64,000 nucleotides of DNA from Halopseudomonas pelagia CL-AP6 (GTDB taxonomy: Bacteria > Pseudomonadota > Gammaproteobacteria > Pseudomonadales > Pseudomonadaceae). Both the position numbers and the translations under genes were made by a program. Positions 26,339 to 34,618 of this stretch are shown here, in pieces. The stretch covers positions 62,001-126,000 of the forward strand of contig NZ_AROI01000010.1 in NCBI RefSeq assembly GCF_000410875.1, given 5' to 3'. Each line of letters opens with the position of its first letter. Positions within the stretch are counted from its first letter, which is position 1. The notes under the pieces are model-generated. The model was not told the origin of the DNA. It ran no database searches and saw nothing but the letters and a program-made list of their open reading frames with translations.

Positions 26339-26490
26339 TTTATTACTCCGTGTTTTGTAATCGTTATGTATTGGCTCGATGATAGCGTGATATACAAAAT
26401 GGCACGTTATATGTATAAGCCATGCCCCATCACTCACCCTTCTACTTGCCACGTGTAATGCCTCGCGCATTGTCAGAGCCTGGATGCATC

Positions 26491-28413
26491 ATGACACTAC
26501 AAAAGAAATTCGTATTAACCCTGACGTGCCTGTTGCTGGTATTCATCGCTGCCGCCGTCATGCTCAGTTCAGCCACACAAAGTGGAGAAATTAACACTCA
26601 GGCCAAGTCTGAAGCGTCTGGTAGCCAGGAAGAGGTAGTGCGGCTTCTTGGTCTCACTGACGAGATCATGAGCGAACGCGTAAAAAATAGCATGCAGCTG
26701 CTTATTCAGCGTGGCAAGCAGCTCGGCGAGGCAGAACTGGGCGGCAATGTCAGCGTAGGTACAGCAACAGCCCCACAGCTATTGTTAGGCGGACTAGCAC
26801 AGGCCAACCGTTTTGACCTGGTTGATGGTCTCACCGATATTATGGGGGGAACCGCAACGCTCTTCTCACGGCAGGGCAACGAGTTCATTCGTATCTCCAC
26901 CAACGTATTACGAGACGGTAAGCGAGCAATTGGCACTCAGCTTGATCCCAACGGTGCCGCCATCAAGTCCATTCTGGCTGGCAATGCATTTTATGGCCAG
27001 GTCGACATTTTGGGGCAGCCCTACCTAACCGGCTATGAGCCGATCAGAAATGCGCAAGGCGAGACGCTTGGCATCTGGTACGTCGGATATTCAGCCGACC
27101 TTAGCGCGCTTTCGCAGGCAATCTCCAGCGCACGTATTCTGGACACTGGGTTTGTTGCTCTACGCGACTCCCAGGGCAATATTCGGGCGCGTTCAAGTCA
27201 TCTGGACGAGCAGCAAATCAACGACGCGTTACAGAGCGACAGCAGCGTTTGGCATATCCAACAACGCACCTTCGCACCATGGGGTTACGACATCATTACC
27301 GGGCACTCGGTCGCCGAGGTGCGTCAGCAGGTGATGTCCAATTCGCTATCGGTCGCCGGCATGATCATTCTAGCGGGCGTTGTACTGGCCATCTGTATCA
27401 GCCTTTTAATGAACCTGATGATCAGCCGCCCACTGCATGCCAACATCAAGGCGATTGAGGACATCGCCGATGGTAATGGCGACCTGACCGTGCGTTTTCA
27501 CAGTACCAACAAGGATGAGTTCGGCATATTGGCCCGCGCGTTTGATCGTTTGCTTGATCGTATTCAACATACCATTCGTGAGGCACTAGCCTCCTCCAAT
27601 ACGCTTCTGCAACAAGCCACTGAACTGGCACAGGTTGCAGAGCAGTCAAGCAAATCAATCGGCGTGCAAAATCGCGAGACCGAGATGGTCGCCACCGCGA
27701 TGCATGAGATGAGCTTGACTGCGCAAAACGTTGCGCAAAGCGCCGCAACTGGTGAAAACGCTGCCAATCATGCCAGCACCCAGGCTCTAGAGGGCAGAGA
27801 AACGCTTACCACGACCATCACTAGCATCCAGATACAAGCCCAGGAAATCTCGGCTTCGATGGCGGTAATCGAAGAGCTGGCTTCTGCAAGCGAAGACATT
27901 GGTTCAGTGCTGGAAGTCATCGTGAATATTGCTGGCCAAACCAATCTGTTGGCGCTCAACGCGGCAATCGAAGCAGCCCGAGCCGGCGAACAAGGCCGCG
28001 GATTTGCGGTAGTGGCTGATGAGGTGCGCTCACTGGCCCAGCGTACGCAGGCATCGACGCAACAAATTCACAGTATGATTGAACGCGTTCAACAGGGCGT
28101 AAAACGATCTTCGACCATGATGGCTGAAAACCACAAGCTAGCCGTCAGTAATGCTGACGCTGCTCAGGACGTAGGCAAAGCGTTTGGCGATGTTATAGAA
28201 GCAGTTTCGCGTATCAATCAGGTGAATACCGAGATCGCCAGCGCAGCAGAAGAACAAAGCCACGTTGCCGAGGACATCAACCGCAATGTGCTGCGTATCA
28301 GCGATGAAGCGCTCAAGAATGGCGAGTTAGTGGTCCAAACTCGGGATGCCAGCCAGAACTTGACGCAACTGGCCGAGAAGCTGCGCACCCTTCTAGCTTA
28401 CTACAAGGTATAA
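26491..28413 (+). CDS. Methyl-accepting chemotaxis protein with Cache-type sensor
   Basis: A 640-residue chemoreceptor. A membrane helix ([19 protein letters not shown]) leads to a periplasmic Cache 3/Cache 2-like sensor ([44 protein letters not shown]), a second helix ([20 protein letters not shown]), HAMP, and the signalling tip [29 protein letters not shown]. It signals to CheA/CheW. The C-terminus ([10 protein letters not shown]) has no NWETF-type pentapeptide, so it lacks the tether for adaptation enzymes. Start ATG 26491; Met codons upstream are in frame. The ligand is unknown; small organic acids or purines are typical for such sensors. Confidence 0.93.
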   Translation: MTLQKKFVLTLTCLLLVFIAAAVMLSSATQSGEINTQAKSEASGSQEEVVRLLGLTDEIMSERVKNSMQLLIQRGKQLGEAELGGNVSVGTATAPQLLLGGLAQANRFDLVDGLTDIMGGTATLFSRQGNEFIRISTNVLRDGKRAIGTQLDPNGAAIKSILAGNAFYGQVDILGQPYLTGYEPIRNAQGETLGIWYVGYSADLSALSQAISSARILDTGFVALRDSQGNIRARSSHLDEQQINDALQSDSSVWHIQQRTFAPWGYDIITGHSVAEVRQQVMSNSLSVAGMIILAGVVLAICISLLMNLMISRPLHANIKAIEDIADGNGDLTVRFHSTNKDEFGILARAFDRLLDRIQHTIREALASSNTLLQQATELAQVAEQSSKSIGVQNRETEMVATAMHEMSLTAQNVAQSAATGENAANHASTQALEGRETLTTTITSIQIQAQEISASMAVIEELASASEDIGSVLEVIVNIAGQTNLLALNAAIEAARAGEQGRGFAVVADEVRSLAQRTQASTQQIHSMIERVQQGVKRSSTMMAENHKLAVSNADAAQDVGKAFGDVIEAVSRINQVNTEIASAAEEQSHVAEDINRNVLRISDEALKNGELVVQTRDASQNLTQLAEKLRTLLAYYKV

Positions 28414-28564
28414 ACGCCTGAGCACCTACCTAGCGCAAGCGCAGAGTAAATCTATGTAAAGTTCTATTTACAATGCAGTTTTCAGCTTCATTTTGCGGTC
28501 ATATGAATAATCCCCGCGCTGCAACGCCGGTAATCAAGCAGTCCGACCCAAGCGAGACAGCCAC

Positions 28565-29173
28565 ATGAATATACTCCGTACGGCCGCTCTTGTGGGCCTT
28601 TCAACGCTGGTGTTAAGTGCCTGCGCGAATAATCCCTATGCCAGCCCCCAGTCGGTTGTGCACCATGGTGGGTACAATCAGGGCGTATATCCTCATCACA
28701 CGCAAGCCTATCAATCGCAGCCCCGGGTGATTGTCGTGCAACAGCCGCACCGCCAGACCTACAGCCAGTCTTCGCGGGTATATACCCAGCCGCATCAGGT
28801 GCGCCAGTATAACTATTACCCAGGCTACCAATATCAGCAGCCAAGGCAGCATCAACAACGGCCAAATCAATACCAACAACCAAAAAATGCGCAGCAACAC
28901 AAGCCCTACAACAAATACCATGACACCCGGCCGCAGCAGCAGCGCCCCAATCAACAACGCCACGAACAGTACCAACGGCCGGACTACAGCGCCCAGCAAC
29001 AGCAGAATCGCGCTCAGCGTATTGAAAAGCGCGAAACCTGGAGCCAGAACCGCGAGCGCATAACTCAGCAGCCGCGTCGTGAGCAGCAGCGCCAGGGTCA
29101 TAACCAGGGGCAAGGCAACAAGAATCGCAATTACGGTAGCGGCAGCCGACAGCAGAGTTTAGAGCGCCGCTGA
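28565..29173 (+). CDS. Gln/Tyr/Pro-rich lipoprotein
   Basis: A 202-residue predicted lipoprotein. The N-terminus is a lipobox signal (STLVLSACANNP). The mature part is low complexity, rich in Gln, Tyr, Pro, Arg, Asn and His, with tracts such as QYNYYPGYQYQQPRQHQQRPN and a basic RQGHNQGQGNKNRN tail. I do not recognise a family. The composition is unlike its neighbours and resembles disordered envelope proteins; sticky or RNA/DNA-interacting roles are speculative. A strong terminator follows at 29203. The ATG overlaps a 21-codon upstream frame by ATGA (see rejected notes). Confidence 0.75.
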   Translation: MNILRTAALVGLSTLVLSACANNPYASPQSVVHHGGYNQGVYPHHTQAYQSQPRVIVVQQPHRQTYSQSSRVYTQPHQVRQYNYYPGYQYQQPRQHQQRPNQYQQPKNAQQHKPYNKYHDTRPQQQRPNQQRHEQYQRPDYSAQQQQNRAQRIEKRETWSQNRERITQQPRREQQRQGHNQGQGNKNRNYGSGSRQQSLERR

Positions 29174-29202
29174 ATAGGCAAGGGTTCCAAGACTCAGATA
29201 GC

Positions 29203-29229
29203 AGAAAACCCGCCGAGCGCGGGTTTTCT
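29203..29229. terminator. Strong stem-loop terminator
   Basis: AGAAAACCCGC (29203-29213) and GCGGGTTTTCT (29219-29229) form a perfect 11-bp stem with a CGAGC loop and TTTTCTCGTTT after it. It is 30 bases after the lipoprotein stop on the plus strand and can also end the convergent small acidic gene. Confidence 0.85.
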
Positions 29230-29251
29230 CGTTTCAGACCAGGTGAGCGGA

Positions 29252-29419
29252 TTATTTGCCGCGCTCAACCTCATCCATGTTCTCGCCAATCTTTTCGGCG
29301 TCAATCACATCCAGATCATCACCTTCCACCGGGCCTTCCAGGTCTTTCTCCTGATCCTTGCCAGGGAATTTCTCGTCGATAGTGCCCTTTTCGCCAGGCA
29401 ATTTCTGTTCATTGCTCAT
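29252..29419 (-). CDS. Small acidic hypothetical protein
   Basis: A 55-residue hydrophilic protein starting MSNEQKLPGEKG and ending MDEVERGK, rich in Glu, Asp, Lys and Gly (DQEKDLEGPVEGDDLD). It has no hydrophobic segment and looks disordered. The ATG at 29419 lies 6 to 9 bp after GGGAGAG; a second ATG at 29422 is directly upstream in frame. Small acidic proteins of this kind are common in Pseudomonas, but I do not recognise a named family. It starts 71 bp after the eutR stop on the same strand and could be read through or have its own promoter. Confidence 0.65.
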   Translation of the reverse strand: MSNEQKLPGEKGTIDEKFPGKDQEKDLEGPVEGDDLDVIDAEKIGENMDEVERGK

Positions 29420-29489
29420 CATTATCTCTCCCAGGCCGGAAATGGGTTGGCCTTAATAATGGGATGCAGGAACGCGCGGCAAGTTCGAT

Positions 29490-30470
29490 TTAATTGGTTC
29501 GCTGACCTCGCTTCAGCGTATCCGACGGGCTTTCCCCAAACAGCTGTTTGTAATCCTTGGCGAATTGGCCAGCGTGCCAGAAGCCCCATTCTGCCGAGAT
29601 ATCGGTCACCGTACGTCCGGCTCCCGCCTCGCCCAAAGCCCGGCGTACCTGGTTCAGGCGCGTAACCCGCAGAAAGCGCAAAGGACTAACGCCTAGAATG
29701 GTCTCGAAACTGTACTGCAAAGTACGCCGGCTGACATGTGCCAGCTCACATAGTTCGGTCATGGTCACCGGCGCTTCGCCATGTTCGGCAATATGCCCCT
29801 TCACCCGGTCCACCACGGCTTTGCGATGGGCATAGCTGGGGATTTGCTCTGGCGCCGGCCCTTCCCGCTGCAACACCTGGAGCAGCGCCATCATCACCAG
29901 GTCCTGCGAGTGCTTTTTCGCCGCCAGCGGCATGTCCGAATCAATCAGCCGCGTCAGCACATAGCGCAGATCCTTGACAGTGCCTTCAGGCAAGGCCAGG
30001 CGCGGCTGCTCCAGCCGCTGCTCCGGCAGCGCCACGCCCTGAATATCGGCCGCCCGGTGCAGCAAGTCGCGATCCACCACAATACCGAGAATATCAAAGG
30101 CCTCCGGCGTCACCAGCTCGAAATCCCGGTTGCCCGGGCGGCACATGATGGTGTTATCGCTGACCGGCATGCCATTGATACGGCATTCCTGGTCATTAGC
30201 CGGAATGCCCAGCCAGAGCGCATTCGGCCAAACATTGCATTGTTGGCGTAGTGCCTTGCTGGTGTGCTCACTGAATACTTGCAGACGATCGAACGTCAGC
30301 TCTTCAACGCGGCCATAGAATTCACCCTCGCCCAATTGATCATATTCCTGCAGCCAATTGGTCAGATTGCCCGCGTGTTTATCTGCATCCCGCGACTCGG
30401 CAATGCACTTATCTAGTGCAGCATGTGGGTAGCTGCGATGTGGCGGTGCATCCGGTTGCGCCCAAAGCAT
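29490..30470 (-). CDS. eutR: AraC family regulator of ethanolamine genes (EutR-like)
   Basis: A 326-residue transcription factor. The C-terminal AraC DNA-binding domain has two helix-turn-helix units (VTMTELCELAHVSRRTLQYSFE and VTDISAEWGFWHAGQFAKDYKQLFGESPSD) with the AraC signature. The N-terminal part lacks an arabinose-type fold match and is the ligand-sensing region. It is divergent from eutB by 221 bp, the classic place for EutR that activates eut genes with ethanolamine and cobalamin. ATG 30470 has GGAG with 6-bp spacing, the best ribosome site in the area; a longer N-terminus from 30611 is unlikely. Confidence 0.9.
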   Translation of the reverse strand: MLWAQPDAPPHRSYPHAALDKCIAESRDADKHAGNLTNWLQEYDQLGEGEFYGRVEELTFDRLQVFSEHTSKALRQQCNVWPNALWLGIPANDQECRINGMPVSDNTIMCRPGNRDFELVTPEAFDILGIVVDRDLLHRAADIQGVALPEQRLEQPRLALPEGTVKDLRYVLTRLIDSDMPLAAKKHSQDLVMMALLQVLQREGPAPEQIPSYAHRKAVVDRVKGHIAEHGEAPVTMTELCELAHVSRRTLQYSFETILGVSPLRFLRVTRLNQVRRALGEAGAGRTVTDISAEWGFWHAGQFAKDYKQLFGESPSDTLKRGQRTN

Positions 30471-30691
30471 GTTTGTCTCCGTAACGGCATAAGCGTTCAG
30501 CACCCGCCAGCCCTGCCCTTGGGGCAAAAAAACGTTGGAATGCGGGTTTGCAATGCCCGTAATCATGCAATTCACAGTCCATGGCACTGCGGCCGCTGTA
30601 CGATTTGCCAAAACTCGATAGCGGGCCTTCAGGCGCTTCCCGTAGTGTTTATTTAGTCAAATTGAACACCTATGGCGGGAGTCTTCAGCCT

Positions 30692-32104
30692 ATGAGCACG
30701 CAATACCGCTACGTACTGGGCAGCAGCACCTATCAGTTTCGCAACCTCGCCGACTTGATGGCCAAGGCCACACCAGCACGCTCTGGCGATCGGCTGGCGG
30801 GGGTTATCGCAGAGTCTGCAGAGGAGCGCGCCGTGGCGCAGATGGCCCTGGCCGATCTGCCGCTGAAGACTTTTCTGAACGAAGCGCTGGTCCCCTATGA
30901 GAGCGACGAAGTCACGCGGCTGATCATCGACAGTCACAATCTGCATGCCTTCGCTCCTATCGCGCACCTGACCGTTGGCGATTTCCGCAACTGGCTGCTC
31001 AGCGACCGCGCCACACCTGAAGTGCTCGCCAGTATCCGCTTGGGCATCACCCCGGAGATGGCGGCGGCCGTCAGCAAACTAATGCGTAATCAGGACCTGA
31101 TTCTGGTGGCCAAGAAATGCCATGTATCTACGGCCTTTCGCAACACCATAGGTTTGCCTGGGCACCTATCTACCCGCTTGCAGCCCAACCATCCCACCGA
31201 TGACATGAACGGCATTGCCGCCAGCATGCTCGACGGCTTGCTGTATGGCAGTGGCGACGCGGTGATCGGCATCAATCCCGCCACCGACAACGTGGCGCAG
31301 ACGGTCAAGCTGCTCAAGCTGATGGACGACGTAATCCAGAAGTACGCCATACCCACCCAGTCCTGCGTGCTGACCCACGTAACCAATACGCTCGAGGCGA
31401 TCGAGCTGGGCGCGCCGGTCGATCTGGTTTTCCAGTCCATCGGCGGTACTGAAGCCACTAATAGCTCCTTCGGCTTCGACCTGGCGATCCTCGCCGAAGC
31501 CCAGGAAGCCGCGCTGGCCCTCAAACGCGGCACCGTGGGCAATAACGTGATGTATTTCGAGACCGGCCAGGGCAGCGCGCTGTCGGCCAATGCCCATCAC
31601 GGGCTAGACCAGCAAACCTGCGAAACCCGTGCCTATGCCGTGGCCCGGCGCTTCGATCCGCTGCTGATCAACACCGTAGTCGGCTTTATCGGCCCGGAAT
31701 ACCTGTTCGACGGCAAAGAAATCATCCGCGCCGGGCTGGAAGACCATTTCTGCGGCAAGCTGCTCGGCCTGCCGATGGGTTGCGATGTTTGCTACACCAA
31801 CCACGCTGAAGCCGACCAGAACGACATGGACAACCTGCTGACGTTACTGGGCGTAGCCGGTTGCTCATTCATCATGGGCATCCCCGGTTCTGACGACATC
31901 ATGCTCAACTACCAGACCACCTCTTTCCACGACGCGCTCTATGCCCGTCGCGTACTGGGGCTGGCGGCCGCGCCGGAATTCGAGCGCTGGCTACGCGAAA
32001 TGGCGATCTTCAAGAAGGGCGCAGGGCATGTCCTGCATGATCAGCTGCCGCCCGCCTTCAGTCGCTCACTGGCGAGCCTGCCGAGGGGGACCGGCCATGC
32101 GTGA
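30692..32104 (+). CDS. eutB: Ethanolamine ammonia-lyase large subunit EutB
   Basis: A 470-residue catalytic subunit of the cobalamin-dependent ethanolamine ammonia-lyase, which converts ethanolamine to acetaldehyde and ammonia. It matches EutB from YVLGSSTYQFRNLADLM through QDLILVAKKCHVSTAFRNTIG, QPNHPTDD and FQSIGGTEATNSSFG, with the C-terminal MGIPGSDDIMLNYQTTSFHD block. The length is close to E. coli EutB (453). The ATG at 30692 has GGGAG further upstream (about 10 bp). The stop overlaps the eutC start by 8 bp. Confidence 0.97.
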   Translation: MSTQYRYVLGSSTYQFRNLADLMAKATPARSGDRLAGVIAESAEERAVAQMALADLPLKTFLNEALVPYESDEVTRLIIDSHNLHAFAPIAHLTVGDFRNWLLSDRATPEVLASIRLGITPEMAAAVSKLMRNQDLILVAKKCHVSTAFRNTIGLPGHLSTRLQPNHPTDDMNGIAASMLDGLLYGSGDAVIGINPATDNVAQTVKLLKLMDDVIQKYAIPTQSCVLTHVTNTLEAIELGAPVDLVFQSIGGTEATNSSFGFDLAILAEAQEAALALKRGTVGNNVMYFETGQGSALSANAHHGLDQQTCETRAYAVARRFDPLLINTVVGFIGPEYLFDGKEIIRAGLEDHFCGKLLGLPMGCDVCYTNHAEADQNDMDNLLTLLGVAGCSFIMGIPGSDDIMLNYQTTSFHDALYARRVLGLAAAPEFERWLREMAIFKKGAGHVLHDQLPPAFSRSLASLPRGTGHA

Positions 32105-32978
32105 ACTCGACAATGTCCTGGTCGCACCCGAGCCAAACAGCGCTTCCAGCCCCGAGCAGTACACCGGCGTGGTGCACAACCCGTGGCGCCAGCTACGCGA
32201 GTTCACCGATGCCCGCATTGGTTTGGGCCGTACCGGTATCAGCCTGCCAACCAACGAGTTGCTGGCGTTCCAGTTGGCCCATGCCCGCGCCAAAGACGCA
32301 GTGCATATGCCGCTGGGTATCCTGCAGCTATGTGCACAATTGCGCGACATTCATGGCCTGCCGGCCTGCGCACCTTACCAACTCAGCAGCCAGGCACCCG
32401 ACCGTACGAGTTATTTGCAACGCCCGGATCTCGGCCGCCAGCTGGATCAGACCTCGCAAGCCAAATTGAATCATCGTGCGGCAACCGGCAACAACAGCCG
32501 TCACCTGGCTATCGTCATCGTCGATGGCTTGTCCGCCCATGCCGTGCAACAGAACGCCGCGCCCTTTCTGCAGGCACTGTGCAAGGAACTGAGCGCCGAT
32601 AGCCAGACCGACTGGCAGCTGAGTGCGGTGTGCATCGTCGAGCAGGGCCGCGTGGCGATTGCCGATGACATCGGCGAGCGCCTGGGCGCCGATGCAGTGC
32701 TGGTACTGATTGGCGAACGGCCTGGCCTCAGCTCGCCAGACAGCCTCGGACTGTACCTGACCTGGGGGCCACGCAAGGGTCTCAACGACGCCGCCCGCAA
32801 CTGCATATCCAACATTCGCCCCGCCGGCCAGAGCTATACCGACGCCGCGCAACGCACCCTTTACCTGCTGCAGGAGGCCCGGCGTCTGGGCTTGTCGGGC
32901 GTCAAGCTGAAAGACCGCAGCGAGTCCCAGGTTATCGAGCATCAGCAGCACAAAAGCAGCAACTTCCTGACCAACTAA
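32097..32978 (+). CDS. eutC: Ethanolamine ammonia-lyase small subunit EutC
   Basis: A 293-residue light subunit that binds cobalamin with EutB. Features are NPWRQLREFTDARIGLGRTG, LAFQLAHARAKDAVHMP, IVIVDGLSAHAVQQNA and the C-terminal RPAGQSYTDAAQRTLYLLQEARRLGLSGVKLK block. The ATG at 32097 overlaps the last codons of eutB, so the pair is translationally coupled. No eutA reactivase, microcompartment shell or acetaldehyde dehydrogenase genes follow; the permease comes next. Confidence 0.95.
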   Translation: MRELDNVLVAPEPNSASSPEQYTGVVHNPWRQLREFTDARIGLGRTGISLPTNELLAFQLAHARAKDAVHMPLGILQLCAQLRDIHGLPACAPYQLSSQAPDRTSYLQRPDLGRQLDQTSQAKLNHRAATGNNSRHLAIVIVDGLSAHAVQQNAAPFLQALCKELSADSQTDWQLSAVCIVEQGRVAIADDIGERLGADAVLVLIGERPGLSSPDSLGLYLTWGPRKGLNDAARNCISNIRPAGQSYTDAAQRTLYLLQEARRLGLSGVKLKDRSESQVIEHQQHKSSNFLTN

Positions 32979-33002
32979 AACCGTCCATTTAAGAGACAAA
33001 CC

Positions 33003-34463
33003 ATGCAAAAAACGCAGATTGACAGTGACTATCTGGCCAAGCGCCAGTTGAAGAAAGGCACCGCAGGTTGGCTACTGTTGGCAGGCCTTGGGGTGTCGTA
33101 CGTGATTTCCGGCGATTTCGCCGGCTGGAACTTCGGTATCGGACAGGCCGGCTGGGGCGGCTTTGCGATTGCCGCCGTGCTGATGGCGATCATGTATTTC
33201 ACGCTGGTGCTGTCATTGGCGGAAATGTCCGCGGCGATTCCGGCTGCGGGTGGCGGCTACAGCTTCGCCCGCCAGGCCATGGGCCCGACCGGCGGCTATC
33301 TGACCGGCCTCGCGGTACTGATTGAATACGCACTGGCGCCTGCGGCCATTGTCATCTTTATCGGTTCAGCAGTGCAGGAGCTACTGGGTTTTAACGGTCC
33401 CTGGGTCTATGCCGCGTTCTATCTGGTGTTTATCGGCGTGCATCTGGCCGGTGTGGGTGAGGCGCTGAAAGCCATGATGGTCATCAGTGGTCTCGCCGTA
33501 TTCGCGATTGTCGCGACCGGTGTGGCCTTGATCGGCAGTTTTGACGTGAACAACCTGTTCGACATGGCCGTGACCGATGCTGTTGGTGCGTCTACTGCAC
33601 TGCCGCTCGGCTGGTACGGTGTATGGGCCGCCCTGCCCTTTGCCATGTGGCTGTTCCTGGCGGTAGAAGGTGTACCGCTGGCCGCCGAGGAAGCCAAGGA
33701 TCCGGCCAAAGACGTGCCCAAGGGCATTATCGGCGCCATGATCTTTCTGCTGTTTACCGCTTTGCTGGTGGTGGTACTAACCGCCGGCTCCGCCGGTGCC
33801 GACGCGATCGGCCAAAGCGCCGTGCCCCTGGTCGATGCGCTGAACGCCAACGGTAACAGCACCCTGGCTACCGTGGTCAACGTACTGGGTCTGGCCGGTC
33901 TGGTCGCCTCGTTCTTTTCGATTATTTACGGTTACAGCCGGCTGGTGTTCGCCCTGTCCCGCGCCGGATACCTGCCACGCAGCCTGTCACTGACCAGCGC
34001 GCGCAAAGTGCCGGCCCGCGCATTGATTGTGCCTGGCATCTTCGGCTTTCTGGTATCGCTGAGCGGTGAAGGCGATCTGATACTGGCCATGGCCGTAGTT
34101 GGTGCTACCGTTTCCTATGCGCTAATGGCACTGAGTCATATCCTGCTGCGGATCCGCCAACCGAACATGCCCCGCCCTTACAAAACCCCCGGCGGCGTGG
34201 TCACTTCCGGTATTGCGCTGATGCTGTCGCTGGTCGCACTCACTGGCGTATACGCCTTCGACCCGCGCGCATTCAACTACACACTGATCCTGTTCGCGAT
34301 CGGCGGTGCTTACTACTTTTTCTACAGCAAGCACCATCTGGTCGCCAAGACTGCCGAGGAAGAGTTCGATTTGCTGGCTGATGCGGAATCGGCATTGGAT
34401 ACTGATGCTGCGGATACTGATGCTACGCCGCTGTTAGGAGCCACAGTGGTTAGCCAAGGCTGA
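33003..34463 (+). CDS. eat: Ethanolamine permease (APC family)
   Basis: A 486-residue amino acid-polyamine-organocation transporter with about 12 helices. The N-terminal helix 1 region GLGVSYVISGDFAGWNFGIGQAGWGGF and LAEMSAAIPAAGGGYSFARQAMGP fit ethanolamine permeases (Eat). It lies 24 bp after eutC, in the same direction, so it supplies the lyase with ethanolamine. Start ATG 33003 follows AAGAGA. The cytoplasmic C-terminus is acidic (LLADAESALDTDAADTDAT). Confidence 0.92.
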   Translation: MQKTQIDSDYLAKRQLKKGTAGWLLLAGLGVSYVISGDFAGWNFGIGQAGWGGFAIAAVLMAIMYFTLVLSLAEMSAAIPAAGGGYSFARQAMGPTGGYLTGLAVLIEYALAPAAIVIFIGSAVQELLGFNGPWVYAAFYLVFIGVHLAGVGEALKAMMVISGLAVFAIVATGVALIGSFDVNNLFDMAVTDAVGASTALPLGWYGVWAALPFAMWLFLAVEGVPLAAEEAKDPAKDVPKGIIGAMIFLLFTALLVVVLTAGSAGADAIGQSAVPLVDALNANGNSTLATVVNVLGLAGLVASFFSIIYGYSRLVFALSRAGYLPRSLSLTSARKVPARALIVPGIFGFLVSLSGEGDLILAMAVVGATVSYALMALSHILLRIRQPNMPRPYKTPGGVVTSGIALMLSLVALTGVYAFDPRAFNYTLILFAIGGAYYFFYSKHHLVAKTAEEEFDLLADAESALDTDAADTDATPLLGATVVSQG

Positions 34464-34618
34464 TAGCCTATTCAGGATGACCCTGGGCGCAGAAAGATCG
34501 CGCTCGGGATCGTTCTGGTTATTCGCCGCTGGACTTTGCGCGTTCAAGTATCTCATTACATTCATCTGGCATAGGGCTACTATCAAGGGACTTACATCCG
34601 CTGCGGAGCAGAGCTCAA

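Noticed and set aside
28503-28568. A 21-codon upstream frame (starting MNNPRAATP) whose stop overlaps the ATG of the Q-rich lipoprotein as ATGA.
   Set aside because: No clear ribosome site or regulatory codon run is visible, and one short open frame of this length is expected by chance.
30560-30610. TGGCACTGCGGCCGCTG upstream of eutB resembling a sigma-54 promoter -24 element.
   Set aside because: The -12 part (TTGC) does not match, and eut genes here have an AraC-type regulator, so no sigma-54 promoter is claimed.
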